Under the pieces are notes generated by a model that saw only the letters and a list, made by a program, of their open reading frames with translations, was not told the DNA's origin and did no database searches. From Marisa cornuarietis (lineage: Eukaryota; Mollusca; Gastropoda; Architaenioglossa; Ampullariidae): a stretch of 64,000 nt of DNA. The translations under genes were made by a program, and so were the position numbers. The DNA lies in NCBI GenBank assembly GCA_004794655.1, contig SMMW01000003.1, positions 3,224,001 to 3,288,000 on the forward strand, read 5' to 3'. Positions 36,801-48,300 of the stretch are shown one piece after another. Within the stretch, counting starts at the first letter, position 1; each line of letters begins with the position of its first letter.

Positions 36801-39800
36801 AATTTATTTGGACAAAGAGCATTTGTACTCTCTAAGCCCCTAATAGTCGGATCGTCTGATAAGCATCAGAGGAAGAGAATTTACTATGATAATCAGTTTT
36901 GTTAAAAGCATTTGTATTGTTTAGTCCAGTCACATCATCTGTATATGCATGTGTGTGTGCATGCACATATGTTATGTGTATGAACAATTGCATTTGTGTT
37001 GTGTGCATGCTTATTCATGTATATTTTTTTGGCTTCTTGCAGATAGAGAAGCATAAAACGCTGTCATGCCTTGACATACAAAAGCTATTGATAAACATGA
37101 GATCATACCGCATGGGTTTGATTCAGACTCATGACCAGCTCCGTTTCTCCTATTTGGCAATTCTACAGGGTGGCAGGGAAATTCTAGGAGAAGATGCCAA
37201 CTCTAACATCAAAGTAAGGTTTTCATTAATCTGTTTTGAGAGTTGTTTTTGCTGTGAAGTAAATGGGCATGTGGCTTTTATCTGACCTGAGTTGTAGTCC
37301 TTGAAGGCAACATCGCTCCAAAAGCTTGTTCTCTCTCTACTCCTTCATAATTCAGGAGATGTATGAATGCTGATAATCTTTTTAAAAAAATGACTACAGA
37401 AGCTGCAACTATTGCTTACAGCTTTCTGAACATCTAAATTTTAGTAGTAAACTGAATTTATAATATAATTATAGTTTGCTTTTTTTATGTGGGTCATTGT
37501 GCAAGAAGTTCATGAGAAGAAAAAAAGTTAATACTTTTGTAGAAGATCCTGTTTAGATGTTAATAAGTATAGCTTATAAGATTCACAGTGTATTAATTAA
37601 AGGACAAATAAGTACAGCTCATAAGATCCACATTGTATTAAAGCACAAAGAAATATGCACAAGCACTGATACTGTCTGATGTGTGAAATATCAACACACC
37701 ATATGCTTTTGTTCCTAGCTATTTTGTCAAAAGAAACTACAGAAAGCATGAAAATGTTTCAAGAAATAACGTTAATATTACTAAAGAAAAGACTAACCTG
37801 AGTGGTTTGCATTTTTTTGCAGATATCAGCAGAAATAGCCGATACAAAACTAACCTGTAAATTTTAGTCTCCCAAACCCATCCATTAATTTATTATCCAC
37901 TATGATTCGCACCATTGCTAATTAACGGATGGGTTTTGGGGGCTGAAATTTGCAGGTTAGGTTTATATCGCCCATATATACTGATATCTGCAAAAAATGC
38001 AAACCATTCAGGTTGGTCTTTAAAAGAGAAACAATTCAGCAGCTGACCCTTCTTGTCTGTTTCCACCACCAAAAGCTCACGTCTGCTTTTGCCTTGTCCT
38101 TGCTGGATTACTTTAACTTTCTACGCTTTTTTCTTAACTGCTGACTGGACAAACTTCAGAGGGTTCAAATTTATACTACTTTTATGGTCTTCTGTACATT
38201 TGAAGAAGACCATGCTACACCCTTCTTCTGGGAGCTGCATTGAGATGGTATTGTCACAAGATGGCCATACTGTGCTTTCAGCTTCCATTGTCTTCACCAC
38301 CACCCCTCACCATACCTCTCTGTTACTGTTTTCTTCGCCATCTCTCCCCCACCATAGCTCTCTCAGCTACTGACAACTTACTACCCAAGTCAATCTCTTC
38401 AGTCTGCTTACAACGGTCGTCTCTTGCATGAATCAGGCAAGACATTTGGCAAACGCTCCCTCTCCTGCTCTGGGTTCACCATTTATATAATTTTCTGCCC
38501 CTTTTTCTTGGCATTGTGTTTGAGTTTGAAGTCCTGCCAAATTTTTCTAATGTTTCTAATGCACAATTTTCTGTTTGTTGTGCAGTGAAACTACATTAAT
38601 AATAATAACAATAATAATCATGACAATTTAGTACACACATACCTCCGCCTGATGGAGGAGTACATGGCATTTCTACACACATTCTAAACACACAGACATG
38701 GTTGCACATTCAAAAATAAACTCAAAAACCCAAACTGGTCTTTACCAGCCAAATTTTTTTCGTTTGTTCATCCTTTTGAAATCCATAGAAGAATAATGTT
38801 GGATACTTGTACGCCTGAACTGTACACTAAGGTACACAGCAATATTGACAATCTTTTTTCAGACGTGGTCGTAGAATTCTACACGTATCAACAAACGACA
38901 TCAAACTGGAAGTGGTTTACCCTCTGCTTAGGGTGAAGGTCGCATGCATGCATAATTCTCTAACATCATCCATACAGGCCGCAGGCAGACAATGAGAAGC
39001 ATATGTGCCTGTCCTATGATGGGCGTTCCTTGCTTGTCCCTCATAATTAACGTTATTATTATTCCCTTAGCGGGCCAGATCAAATGATTTCTTGGGCCGT
39101 AAATGGACAGCGGGCCAGACGTTCCCCACCCCTGCTCTAAAGTATGCTCAATATTGGTGGGCATTGTATAGATGTGAAAATATTTTTTTTTAATTTTGAA
39201 AGCCTTTTCCTTTCACTTTTCTATATAATTGTGGCGTATCATCCCCAGCGTCACTGGATGCACGCCGACAGTCGCTCAAATAGCTGGCACGAACACACAG
39301 TCACTTGCTCAGCAAGAGGCGGGACACAACGTTCCTATCAAACCACTGATGACCGTAGAACACAAAGAAGATATGAACGGTACAAACAGCAACTTTATTC
39401 ACATGCAAAAAATAGAAAAAAAATGTAATAGATACATATATGAACCAACAAAATAAAAACAAAGAACCACCCCACACAAGTAAAAGATAATTAAGAAACA
39501 CTAGCAGGGAGAAGACATCTGCACACACTGGCACAGTTCTGTCAGGGAGATCTGAGTAATCGCTCCTGATGCAATCAAGCCTAGCGTGAGATTTGGAAGA
39601 AAAGTCTGCACTTAGTCTGTTTGTACTCCTGTCTTCTTTGCTCTCTGTATCCTTGCGCCATGCTCCCGTGTTGACCACCACTCCACTGTCTATCCGTCAT
39701 ACAAAGGGACTCTTTGGTGGTTCGTAGCCCAAGCAGCTCATTGATCCCTTGCACAGGATTGCACACTCCATCCACCACCCAGTGAAGGAGGACAGGACAA

Positions 39801-42330
39801 CAAAGTTGACAGATGGAAGGTACGAAAGGGTGGACGAAATAAAGAAAAGACGTGACTCCTTACACAAAGGAGTAGAAAAAAAAGACGAAGACAAAGTGGA
39901 AAAATAAGATGCAGATGAAGAAAAAATTAAGAAGCCCACATGACTTGTGCTAATGTTCAGCAGTCACTCGCTCACCAAAACGGGGCCAGAAGCCCACCCC
40001 GTCTCACATCGTCTTACATGCGACAATAACAATAATAGTCATTTTTATTAACAGGAAATAGTAAAATTATTGACACAACACAAATTATTCATTTTGTGTG
40101 GACACACACATCCATGCATATGGATGGAAAGTGGGTATTTCATTATCAAATATTTGCGTAATCGACCTAAGAAAATTTGAACTCTCTAGTTTTCCAGAGA
40201 AAATACTACACACAACTTAGTTTACGGGGGCAGTTAGAGGTAGTTCTCATACACTAGCAATATACAGATAAGTACATGTTGACTACAGTTCTCTTTCTCT
40301 CTATTTGTGTGTGTGTATATATATATATAGTAGACAAAGTTGGTGCAGTGCCGTAGGTCACATCAGACTAACATCATGGCTGCTCCTCATACCTCATCCA
40401 TAAACTCCAGAAAGTACAGAACTCTGCCACAGGTCTGTTGCTTAGAGCTAGGAAACAGCACCATGTCACTCCTTCATTTTCTGCAGTGGCTACCCATCCG
40501 CTACCCATTCAGTACAAACTGTCTGTGCTATGTTTTTAATTTCTTTCAAGGCTCCTGTCCTATTTCTCTGAACTTCCTTTCCCCCGCGTCCAACCAACTA
40601 CGGTCTTTGCTTGATGACCCTATCCTAACTATTCCTATCACCTGACCAACAACATATGTCACAGGATTTTTAGTCATGCAGCAAAACAATGGAAGTCTCT
40701 CCCTTTTCATATCTGCCACCTCCCTACAATTAAATCCTTTAAATGTGCACTAAAAACGCACCTTTTTCTTGAGCATTACTCCCTAACACTGTCCACACAA
40801 TGCTAGTCCTTTTTCACCCTCACCACACTTTTCCACTTATTGCTACTTTCCTACTTGTCTTCCTCTGCAGAATCACGATATTCTCAGTTCTTGTTACATA
40901 GTTCCTCTTTGCGTTTTCTATATTTGTCTTCTGTTCTTTTTCAGTACTGTTGTTTATCTTCCGACCCTTGTATGCCCTTGTGAATAAAGTTGTATTGCTG
41001 TCCATGTTTCATTCTTGTTTTAAGCGCTAAGAGCATGCTCCTTAAAAGTGGGAGTATGTGCTATACAAATCTTTCATTTATTATTATTATTATTATTAAT
41101 GGATCAAGTGATTGGCACTTGGAATGAATTAGTTGCGGTAAATGTGAAGATTTGTTCTGCATACAGTCATCGTCTATCTGTGGCCAGGCTGCAAGAGTGA
41201 GAACTCACATGCCAACACATGATCAGAAATAGTGAGAATACAGGATGCCTTCCCAAGGATTTGCTGATTACTTAAGACAGCTAAGTCCCTCTGTATGGTT
41301 TTGATGATCTTGGAACAGGTATTAACAAGGGAGATAACACTGTTCCTGTTCCCTAGGGAGAGGTTGTGGAACCAAAAGATGAAAGAAAAGTGATAAGACT
41401 TTCAATGAAGGACTGATAGAATTGAGTGAGAATGCAGTAATAGACCTGATCATTGATTGTATTGATTTCAGACTTCCGACAGTCCACCTCCACCACCTAA
41501 GCGAGGTGCAAGCCTTCCAATGTCAAATCCCAATATTGAAGAAGAGAAGGTTGACAGTGAAGAGGATGATATAGATAAACAGCTTTCGGACCTTATTGAT
41601 GATGATGATGAAGCACCACCAGAACTGCCACCCAAGAAACGCATCCCCACAAAAACAGACACTGATATAACACGTGTAGAACACGAGGAGGAAGAAAAAG
41701 AAGAGGAGGAGGAGGAACAAAGGTTTGTTTCAGTTTCACTTGCTTCATATTTTTTTCTCCATTCTTTCCTCACAGGTATTTATTAAATAATTTCTTTCTT
41801 GTCTTTTTACCCTCATTAGCGCATTTATTTGTCATCAGGGGACATTGACTAAGAGTCTTTTAGGGCATACACAGCTTGATATGTTATAGAGAAGTAGGTG
41901 GGGTAACTTGGATTATTGTACATTCAGCTCAAGTCTGGAGAAAACTTTGCAGTGAAAGAGTTATGCTGTGTATGCTGTATGGTGTTAAACACTTACTACT
42001 TGGAATTGGAAATGATTGCATCTCTTCTTAGACAACAAGAGATGACATCAGGGAGCCACATTAAAGTAAGTTTAAAGCATAATAATAAAGCATTTCAATG
42101 GGGTACATTTAGTTGAATTTATTTCATTGCTTTCCTACAGTTCTTACCTCTTGCGGAAACGAGTACGAGAAGAGCGTGTCAAGAAAACTCGAGAAACGCT
42201 AAACCAAATGAAAGAGAGACAGCGTCGTAGTGAATCGTGGAAAAAGCGGCACTCTTACTTCAGACCAGTGTACATTGGCCTGGCACTTCTCATTGGCAGC
42301 TACATGTTTTATCGTTTTTACTGGAGGTAA
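27856..42330 (+). CDS. PTPN1: PTP1B/TC-PTP-like tyrosine phosphatase with C-terminal membrane anchor, 9 exons
   Basis: Exons: 27856-27924, 31777-31885, 34339-34445, 34624-34722, 35032-35181, 35930-36139, 37043-37213, 41472-41722, 42141-42330. Total 1356 nt, 451 residues, phases consistent. It removes phosphate from phosphotyrosine on receptors and JAK-type kinases (family knowledge). Visible: phosphotyrosine loop [11 protein letters not shown] loop WPDFGVP (Asp about 195), P-loop [12 protein letters not shown] (Cys 229, Arg 235), Q-loop [10 protein letters not shown], then a proline motif SPPPPPKRG, a long acidic stretch and a last hydrophobic segment [14 protein letters not shown] ending in YRFYWR. 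That tail matches the ER-anchoring end of PTPN1. It is close to both vertebrate PTPN1 and PTPN2 and is probably their single invertebrate counterpart. Intron 7 (4.3 kb) and intron 1 (3.9 kb) are full of repeats. Confidence 0.96.
28524..28549. repeat. Perfect 26-bp palindrome, TAGGCCT(AT)nAGGCCTA
   Basis: Reads TAGGCCTATATATATATATA then GGCCTA, self-complementary over 26 bases, in phosphatase intron 1. Neighbouring AGGCCTA words on each side extend it imperfectly. Confidence 0.85.
29341..29871. mobile_element. Foldback element, about 265-bp inverted arms (long form)
   Basis: The left half (from TTAAAGACCATCCTGAATGG at 29341) is repeated in inverse in the right half (ending at 29871 with TTGGTCTTTAA), meeting near 29605. 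Arms match throughout, for example CGTCACACTAGTGCA at 29504-29518 and its inverse near 29728-29742. Both outer ends read TTAA, which could be target duplication of a piggyBac-like insertion or part of the arms. No transposase frame. A shorter relative is at 37787-38023. It lies in intron 1 of the phosphatase gene. Confidence 0.75.
31430..31570. repeat. Possible dispersed repeat (CCAGCACTTATATAAA type)
   Basis: Phrases TTTGTCCAGCACTTATATAA and TTGACTGGCAGATCTTTAACATGC resemble parts of a common invertebrate retroelement tail. There is no frame and no clear boundary; it is at the end of phosphatase intron 1. Confidence 0.25.
33015..34275 (+). repeat. RTE-type LINE remnant in phosphatase intron 2
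   Basis: Pieces in order: [16 protein letters not shown] (33095-33142), [14 protein letters not shown] near 33385, FADDIDL near 33463 (catalytic YADD equivalent), then [24 protein letters not shown], and the end segment [14 protein letters not shown]. An (AATG)n-like tail closes it near 34260-34274. Many frameshifts and a stop-ridden frame make it inactive. It is the same kind as 4880-5400. Confidence 0.8.
37787..38023. mobile_element. Foldback element, short form of the 29341-29871 family
   Basis: Left end GACTAACCTGAGTGGTTTGC (37791) and right end at 38023 (GCAAACCATTCAGGTTGGTC, inverse) form arms of about 90-110 bp, with words GCAGATATCAG, ACCTAACCTG or its variants, and AACCCATCCATTAAT shared with the long form. 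The centre has lost the inner 290 bp. The right end reads TTAA; the left is diverged. It lies in phosphatase intron 7. Confidence 0.75.
38040..38625 (+). repeat. LINE remnant of family A with (AAT)n tail
   Basis: Shares with 1640-2271 the segment GCTTTTGCCTTGTCCTTGCTGGATTAC-like (here about 38088-38112), a run AAGACCATGCTACAC (38206) and the CACCATAGCTCTCTCAGCTACTG phrase near 38350. It ends in an AATAATAATAACAATAATAATC run at 38596-38617. Frames are broken. It is directly next to the short foldback element. Confidence 0.6.
39060..39136. mobile_element. Terminal fragment of a hAT-like element
   Basis: The phrase GCGGGCCAGA appears twice (39070, 39111), and the sequence closes with CGTTCCCCACCCCTG (39120-39134), the inverse of CAGGGGTGGGGAACG, a terminus typical of animal hAT (Charlie-like) elements. 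No matching left terminus was found upstream, so this is only an end fragment. Confidence 0.5.
39200..40020. repeat. Unidentified block, probably repeat-derived
   Basis: Richer in GC than its intron surroundings (39240-39320, 39530-39790), with open frames on both strands (for example 39681-39301 minus) that match nothing I know and have no splice logic. The sudden change in composition and the hAT terminus just upstream suggest old transposon or pasted sequence. Confidence 0.3.
40335..41098 (+). repeat. CR1/L2-like LINE remnant (family B), in phosphatase intron 7
   Basis: Resembles the last 700 bp of the 9712-11140 copy: a segment with [10 protein letters not shown], then [24 protein letters not shown] sequence near 40680-40735, and the same terminus GTTTTAAGCGCTAAGAGCAT (41018-41037) ending in CTATACAAATCTTTCATTT and (ATT)n. 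5'-truncated and frameshifted. Confidence 0.8.
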
Positions 42331-45300
42331 CAACTTTGTCTGTTGTCCTTGTTTTAGCGGTGGATTAAACCAAATTAGTGATGTAAGCATGGTACATCTA
42401 GAAAACACCCTTTCATGCTTTTGTCATGATGTTTGTTGGTTTTTGCAGAATTGTGACTTGAAAAGCTATGGTTGCAGCAGTGGATTTAGTTTTTGTGGAA
42501 GGTTAACTCGGGGCTTTTCATTTTATCCGTTTGTCTGGTTGTTTTGTTTTTATTTTTGTTGGTGTATTTCATTTCACCTAATCATTGACTACTTTTGCTT
42601 TTGATATTTTTTGATAATTTCCTGGTTTTTCATCTCTTTCTCATATTTTAGTTCAGTATTGCATGTTATAATACACCACAGAAGACATCCACACATTTTG
42701 TGTTCAGTGGATGTGATATCTAACTAGCTTTTGCTTAAAGTTAATTGCGCAGCTATATTTGAGATGGTCTAGCATGAAGACAAAAAATGTTCACTTAGAA
42801 TTGTAAAGAACAGCAAAGAACACTAGTTTATTGTATAAGTATTTTATTTTCATCATTATCCACCACCCACATACAAAACACACACACACACACACCTGCA
42901 TGTGTTAGGATGTACATATGCTAGAAATATTGAAGAAAGAAATGCTGTTTGATTCTTTCTTTCCTGTGTTATAAGAAAGGTCTGTCCAAATTGTAGTAAT
43001 GATCCCAGTGGTGCCCTACTCTACAAGACACTGGCTGTTTGTGTTGATAGTGTCTTGCTTGTGCTTAGTGTTTTTGTCCATCCTTGTTTAAACGTGGTGG
43101 ACATTAATTTTCTATGCTTAGAAATTCAGGGAGGTCTAGGAAGTATTAAGCCAGGTCATAAAATGTCACCGTGCTGTCACAGGTGAATGTACTTCAGACT
43201 GATTAGATCAGTACCCACCCTCTGCAGCACATGCTTTCTACACGCTAGACATATTTAATGTCTTTGACAAATACCAACCACAGTACTGCCAAAGTATTTC
43301 AAGCACAGCTTTTAGTGGTGCACATTTTGCAAACAATTTGTTGGCTTGTTTAGCTTGTGAAGTCTGCAAGAAGTTTTTTTTAATTTTCTGGTGGGGCTAT
43401 TAAGTTCACTTTTAAATTGAAAGTAAGGAAAAGATCACATGCATGATAACCTATGGAGTCTTACATTTTACATTTTAATTTGTTGCAGCAATTGAAGGAA
43501 GGCACAGTCTGATTGGCAAGTTCAAGATTATTTATAGTTTTCATGAAGCTGCAACAAAACAAAATAGCAAATGAACCAAAATTTCAGTGATCTTTTATTG
43601 TTTTCTGTGGTGCTGTATAAGCTGCAACCTTTCAACAGCTTATCCTCCTCTTCAGTACACGAAAGACAATACGCAGGGGCATTACAATAGCAAATACATT
43701 ATTGAAAATAAAAGCCTTGGAAGGCAAGACTGACTATGCAGAAACCATTCTTACGGTAGGAATAATGTTTATGGACTATGCTTTTCTGAGCTGTGGTGCG
43801 GTTTGTGAAGATATTTTTGAAGTGACTGCATACAGCTGTATTTTTTTATTTATTTATTTATTTGCACACTTCTCTCATCACCAAAGGACGAATTCTTTAA
43901 GAAAAATGGCACACACTAACTTAAAGGTTCCCAACTGCCTTAAAATTACTTTGTGCAAATCAAGGGTACTGTAGCACTTAAATGTACAGTAATGAATATT
44001 TCTGAAAAAATATCTTTTTCAGATATACATATGTGGTTAATGAAAATCATTTCAACTGGTTTTTCTTTAAGTAGCTTGATTAAAAGTATATGCTATTTGT
44101 CATGCGTTCCTAGTTATCAGATTTCAAGACTCTTTAGTCATTATTAACATCGTGCTATGTTTATAATGATAAAAAGTAATTATCTTCTATGTTTTTTAAG
44201 CATAATTCTTATTTCTCAAGTTAGTATGAAAAAATTTGGAAAAGGGAGGATTAAACCTGTAGGTGGATAAAGAGAAATGTTTTGTGGTGTACTTTATGTA
44301 TTGGCATAAGGTTAGGAACAGTGGGTGCTGCTGACAGTGATTGTGCCATGTTTTGGTGTTTTGTGGCTGTTTGTTATTTTAGGAAGCACTTTGCAAAAGC
44401 TAAAACAGAAGAAATGGTCTTGTATGTTGTTTTAACAGCAATGTGCTGTGCACTCCACTGTAGAAAATGAGTACATTGCTGCAATCAGATAGCTTTGTAA
44501 ACTTTTTAAAATATGCTACATGGGTCCAACAGGAGTTTGATTGAGCCAGAGAGTATACTGAGATCTCTTGATTGTGAAGTAGAGTAACTGTGGTAGTTAG
44601 GGTACTAATTCTTAATCCTGTAAGGGGAATAGTGTTCTTTGAAACCCATTTCAATTGGTGCAGAATAAAATGTTACAAAAGTTAAAAATTCCACTTTGAT
44701 GCAAACCATGTTTTTGTTGAATTAAAGGAAAAATCCTGTAAAGTTTTTGTAGAAGCTTGAAAGATAGATAATGTGAGGAGGCAAAAACCACATATCTGCT
44801 AGTTTTCAGTTGCTTAAGTCTTGCTTTAGACAAAAGCCATTCTTATTACTTAACAGCCACATACAATGTAATATATCTGTATTCAACACTGAATATTGCA
44901 CATCATCATGTCATTTTCACCCGTTAGGGATTTCTTGACTTTGACAATTAACTGCATAATCATAACTTTAATTATTCTCCTTTTTCTTCGGAAGTTTGCA
45001 TTCTTAATCCTAACAGTCTTCTTCACTGAAAATTGAGTAATCATTCTGTTAAATACCAAAAACATTTCTTTTGGAAGGAGAGGGAAATGGTGGCATTTAA
45101 ATGTTTGCGTATTCATAGTTTTATCTTCACATGTAAAATGTAAGAATAAAAAGCTAGGTCAAAAGATTTTTTTAATTCTTAGCCTAATCCTCAGGTCAGG
45201 ATTTGTTGTCTTTTATAAAATTTGTTATTACGGAAACAGGTATATTTCAGTCAGGACATGAATGCTTTATGAACCATGAATATAAGAATTGGCCATCATC

Positions 45301-48300
45301 TAGTGTGCATCTTCCTGTTAAGACTTTGTATGTTCTGGTACATATTAAAAATCAATTTTGTTATGACTTTTATAACAAGTTCAGATTATTAATCATTAAT
45401 ATTATTAATAACACTATTAATATTAGTTACAACTGTTTTACTATGAATAATCCTGACATGTATCCGTAATTCACTAAATGTTTCTTTGCATGTGTCTCAG
45501 CATTGTAGTGTTTGTACTAATCATTTGTATGTGTGTATGCCCTGCAAACTGAAGTTGATACCGGTATATGTTTATATTTAGATATTGTTATGTGTATTAT
45601 TAAAATTGGACTGCTGCATGCCTGATTAGTAATACTGTCAAAGCATGCAAGTGATTACTGTATGTACTTGTACTATCTGCATTGTGTGCAGGGAAAAGCC
45701 TAATAAATCTGTAGATAAATAAAACTTACAGCAGAAAGCTAAGGAACATTTTGTCAGAAGTAAAAGTGATTGTCCACCCCAAGCCACCCTCCAGTTTAAA
45801 GACTATATTTGAAAGTTATTGAATTTGAGATTGTCAAAGTGGCAAATGGAGCCTGGATATATGTATGTGCAAACCATAAGATACTTAAGTAGTTAATTGC
45901 AAAAAGCAATTAGTAGATTTCATTTTATTCATTTAAAAATGTCTCCTTGTGTGGCAAAAAAAACTATGCCTTTTTCTAGTTACTAATCATCTCGTTCAAG
46001 AAATTAGAAAAATATTTAAAAAATAGATTTTCGTAGGCGTTTGGAAGGACACCATGCATCGTCAAAGTAGAAATATAGTTGAATAAGTTCCATAGTGTAG
46101 TTTTATTACCCAAAATAAGTGTACATTATTTGTCAGTTAACATCAGGCCTTTTCACCAAGGGATGAGGATGGGGTCATCAGAATAAAAGGATGTTTCTGT
46201 GTTAAAATATAAAAGTACTTTGCGTTTTTGAGGTCTTCCAAAGCCATGGCTGCTTTTATGTTGCAGCCTTCATGTGCCTTTAGCTGACTGAGACTTACTG
46301 CATATAGCTGGCAGTTTTGCACCTTAATAATGATGCACATTCATGCTAATGCATCCAAATGTGTGGAAAAAGTCTTGGTACCCTTGCTCGTATGTACACT
46401 GAGGGAAAGCTACACATCTCTGCTTAATCGTGCTAATGAGCACAATACCAGCATTTATGCATACTTTTCCACATGCACACTTGTGGTGCCTCACACATAC
46501 ACACATGTACGTTCAAATGTATAATAACTTGCTGACTTTTCTTTCCTGAAGTTTGCCCTTAATTTTATAAAGCAAAGAAGAAGGTTGATTAGACTAGGAT
46601 TAGTACTATTAGGAATACAGAAATTTGTGCTAAACAGCAATCCACCACTGTCTGATTTGATGCCATGTTTTCAGGAGATGATGGTTGGGCGCATTGAAAC
46701 AGTGAAGTGGAGAATCTGAGAAATGGGCGAGCTGCATGTGAGTTAGAGCTCCTGTGTCTGGTCTGAAGTGTTAATTGCACTTGCATTCATACATGTGATC
46801 CCAGTCTGCATATTGAGAGTGCCAAGCAAACAGGAGATTGTACAGCTGGAGTCAAATAGTGAAATGGCTAAATAATGCATCTTGTGTTAGTAACGTTTGT
46901 AATCTTTAGTTAACAAAAGGCTTTTGGCTGGAAAGTCTTTAGAGCAATTACTTAAGCCTGTACTAAGAGCACTAGTTGTGTCTTTGTACATCCTTGTTAC
47001 AGAAATGTGTTGAGCTAACCATCAGAAATTTTTAAAAATTTCCTTTATGAAAGAAAAGTGGAAAGGTCTCATAATCAGTACTCTTAATGCAGATTTGTGA
47101 TCAGTGAAGGTACATGATAATCAAATGAACAAAACCAACCTAATATTTTAATGGCTTGAATTGCTACTTTTATGTGTATTTCTTTTATTTTAAATCTTAA
47201 GGGGGAGGTCATGGCTTCAGAAATTCACTGAATTCTTTTTGTTTTGTGTTTGGGCCAGGGTCTTATGGTCTGGGCTGCTTACAGTTATGAACATAAAATA
47301 TACTTAGGAAGTTTCAAGTGTCCTGACTTTTGTAAATTGCTATTTGAGAAGGTATTTGTCCAGACCTATATAAGTGATTGTTGTGTTTAGCAGTTCTGTT
47401 TTCCCTAGCTTCTGTTATGTGAGCATTGTTCTCAGCAGTTTACCGTCCTATACGCTAATGTTTAATTTCTTCATGGCTTACTCAGGCACAGCAAGTTAAC
47501 ACTGGGAAAAATAGACTGTCAGTTTACCAGAGATCTTGCATGCTTATGACCAATACATTCTTTTATTTTATGGAACTTTGTTGACATTACATTTTTTAGC
47601 CATATCTATGAATGATGTTATCAAGTAGGAGAGACAGAGAAAGAGAATTTGTGTGTGTGTGTTGATGCTTAAGAAGAGTTGTATCCCATTTGTGCATGGT
47701 CACCGTTTATTGTATGCCAAACATACCTAACTGAAAGATCCGGGAGACTGGCGATTGTTGCCTTCAGCCTAAGATAGCCTTGTGAATTGTATCGTTGTTA
47801 AAAGATCTAAGTCCAGTGTGCCACTTTGTTAAAGGAACCAGAGGAGTCCTGTGCGATGAGTCTAGTGAGCTTGTGAGTCTTGTCTTTAGGGGAAGTTAAG
47901 TGATAGCCCCCAGCGTTACACTGTGTTCATGTTCACAGGGAAGTAGATGATGTTGTGTATGTCGTGTTCTGTGAAGGGTGAATTTCTTGTGGAGACTTTT
48001 GTAGTTATCATTGTTGGCCGGGAACTGTAACGTTTGCACAGTCTTCCAGTAGTGTCGTCCTCTAATCGTTGAGTGATGACGTTACAGTAGAATTTATCAA
48101 CGAAAGTTGTCCACTCTCATCAGCGTTAAAAAAAATGGTGGGAGAGGTGGGAGGGGGAGAGTGCTGGTCAAGCAGCAAGAGCTTCCGCAGAAAATTGAGG
48201 AAGAAAATTGTCTTCTGTCCAGGCCTCCCACACACCCCAGCAAGTAGTGCAGCCTTATTTACCAAAGATTAGAGAGGACAAAAATAAAACACAGGATGCA

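Noticed and set aside
39301..39681. 126-codon minus-strand frame with a hydrophobic stretch
   Set aside because: The hydrophobic run comes from A/T-rich low-complexity DNA; no start context or homology recognised.
48069..48272. 67-codon plus-strand frame near 48.1 kb
   Set aside because: Overlapped by an equally long minus-strand frame; no domain, no splice sites with neighbours.
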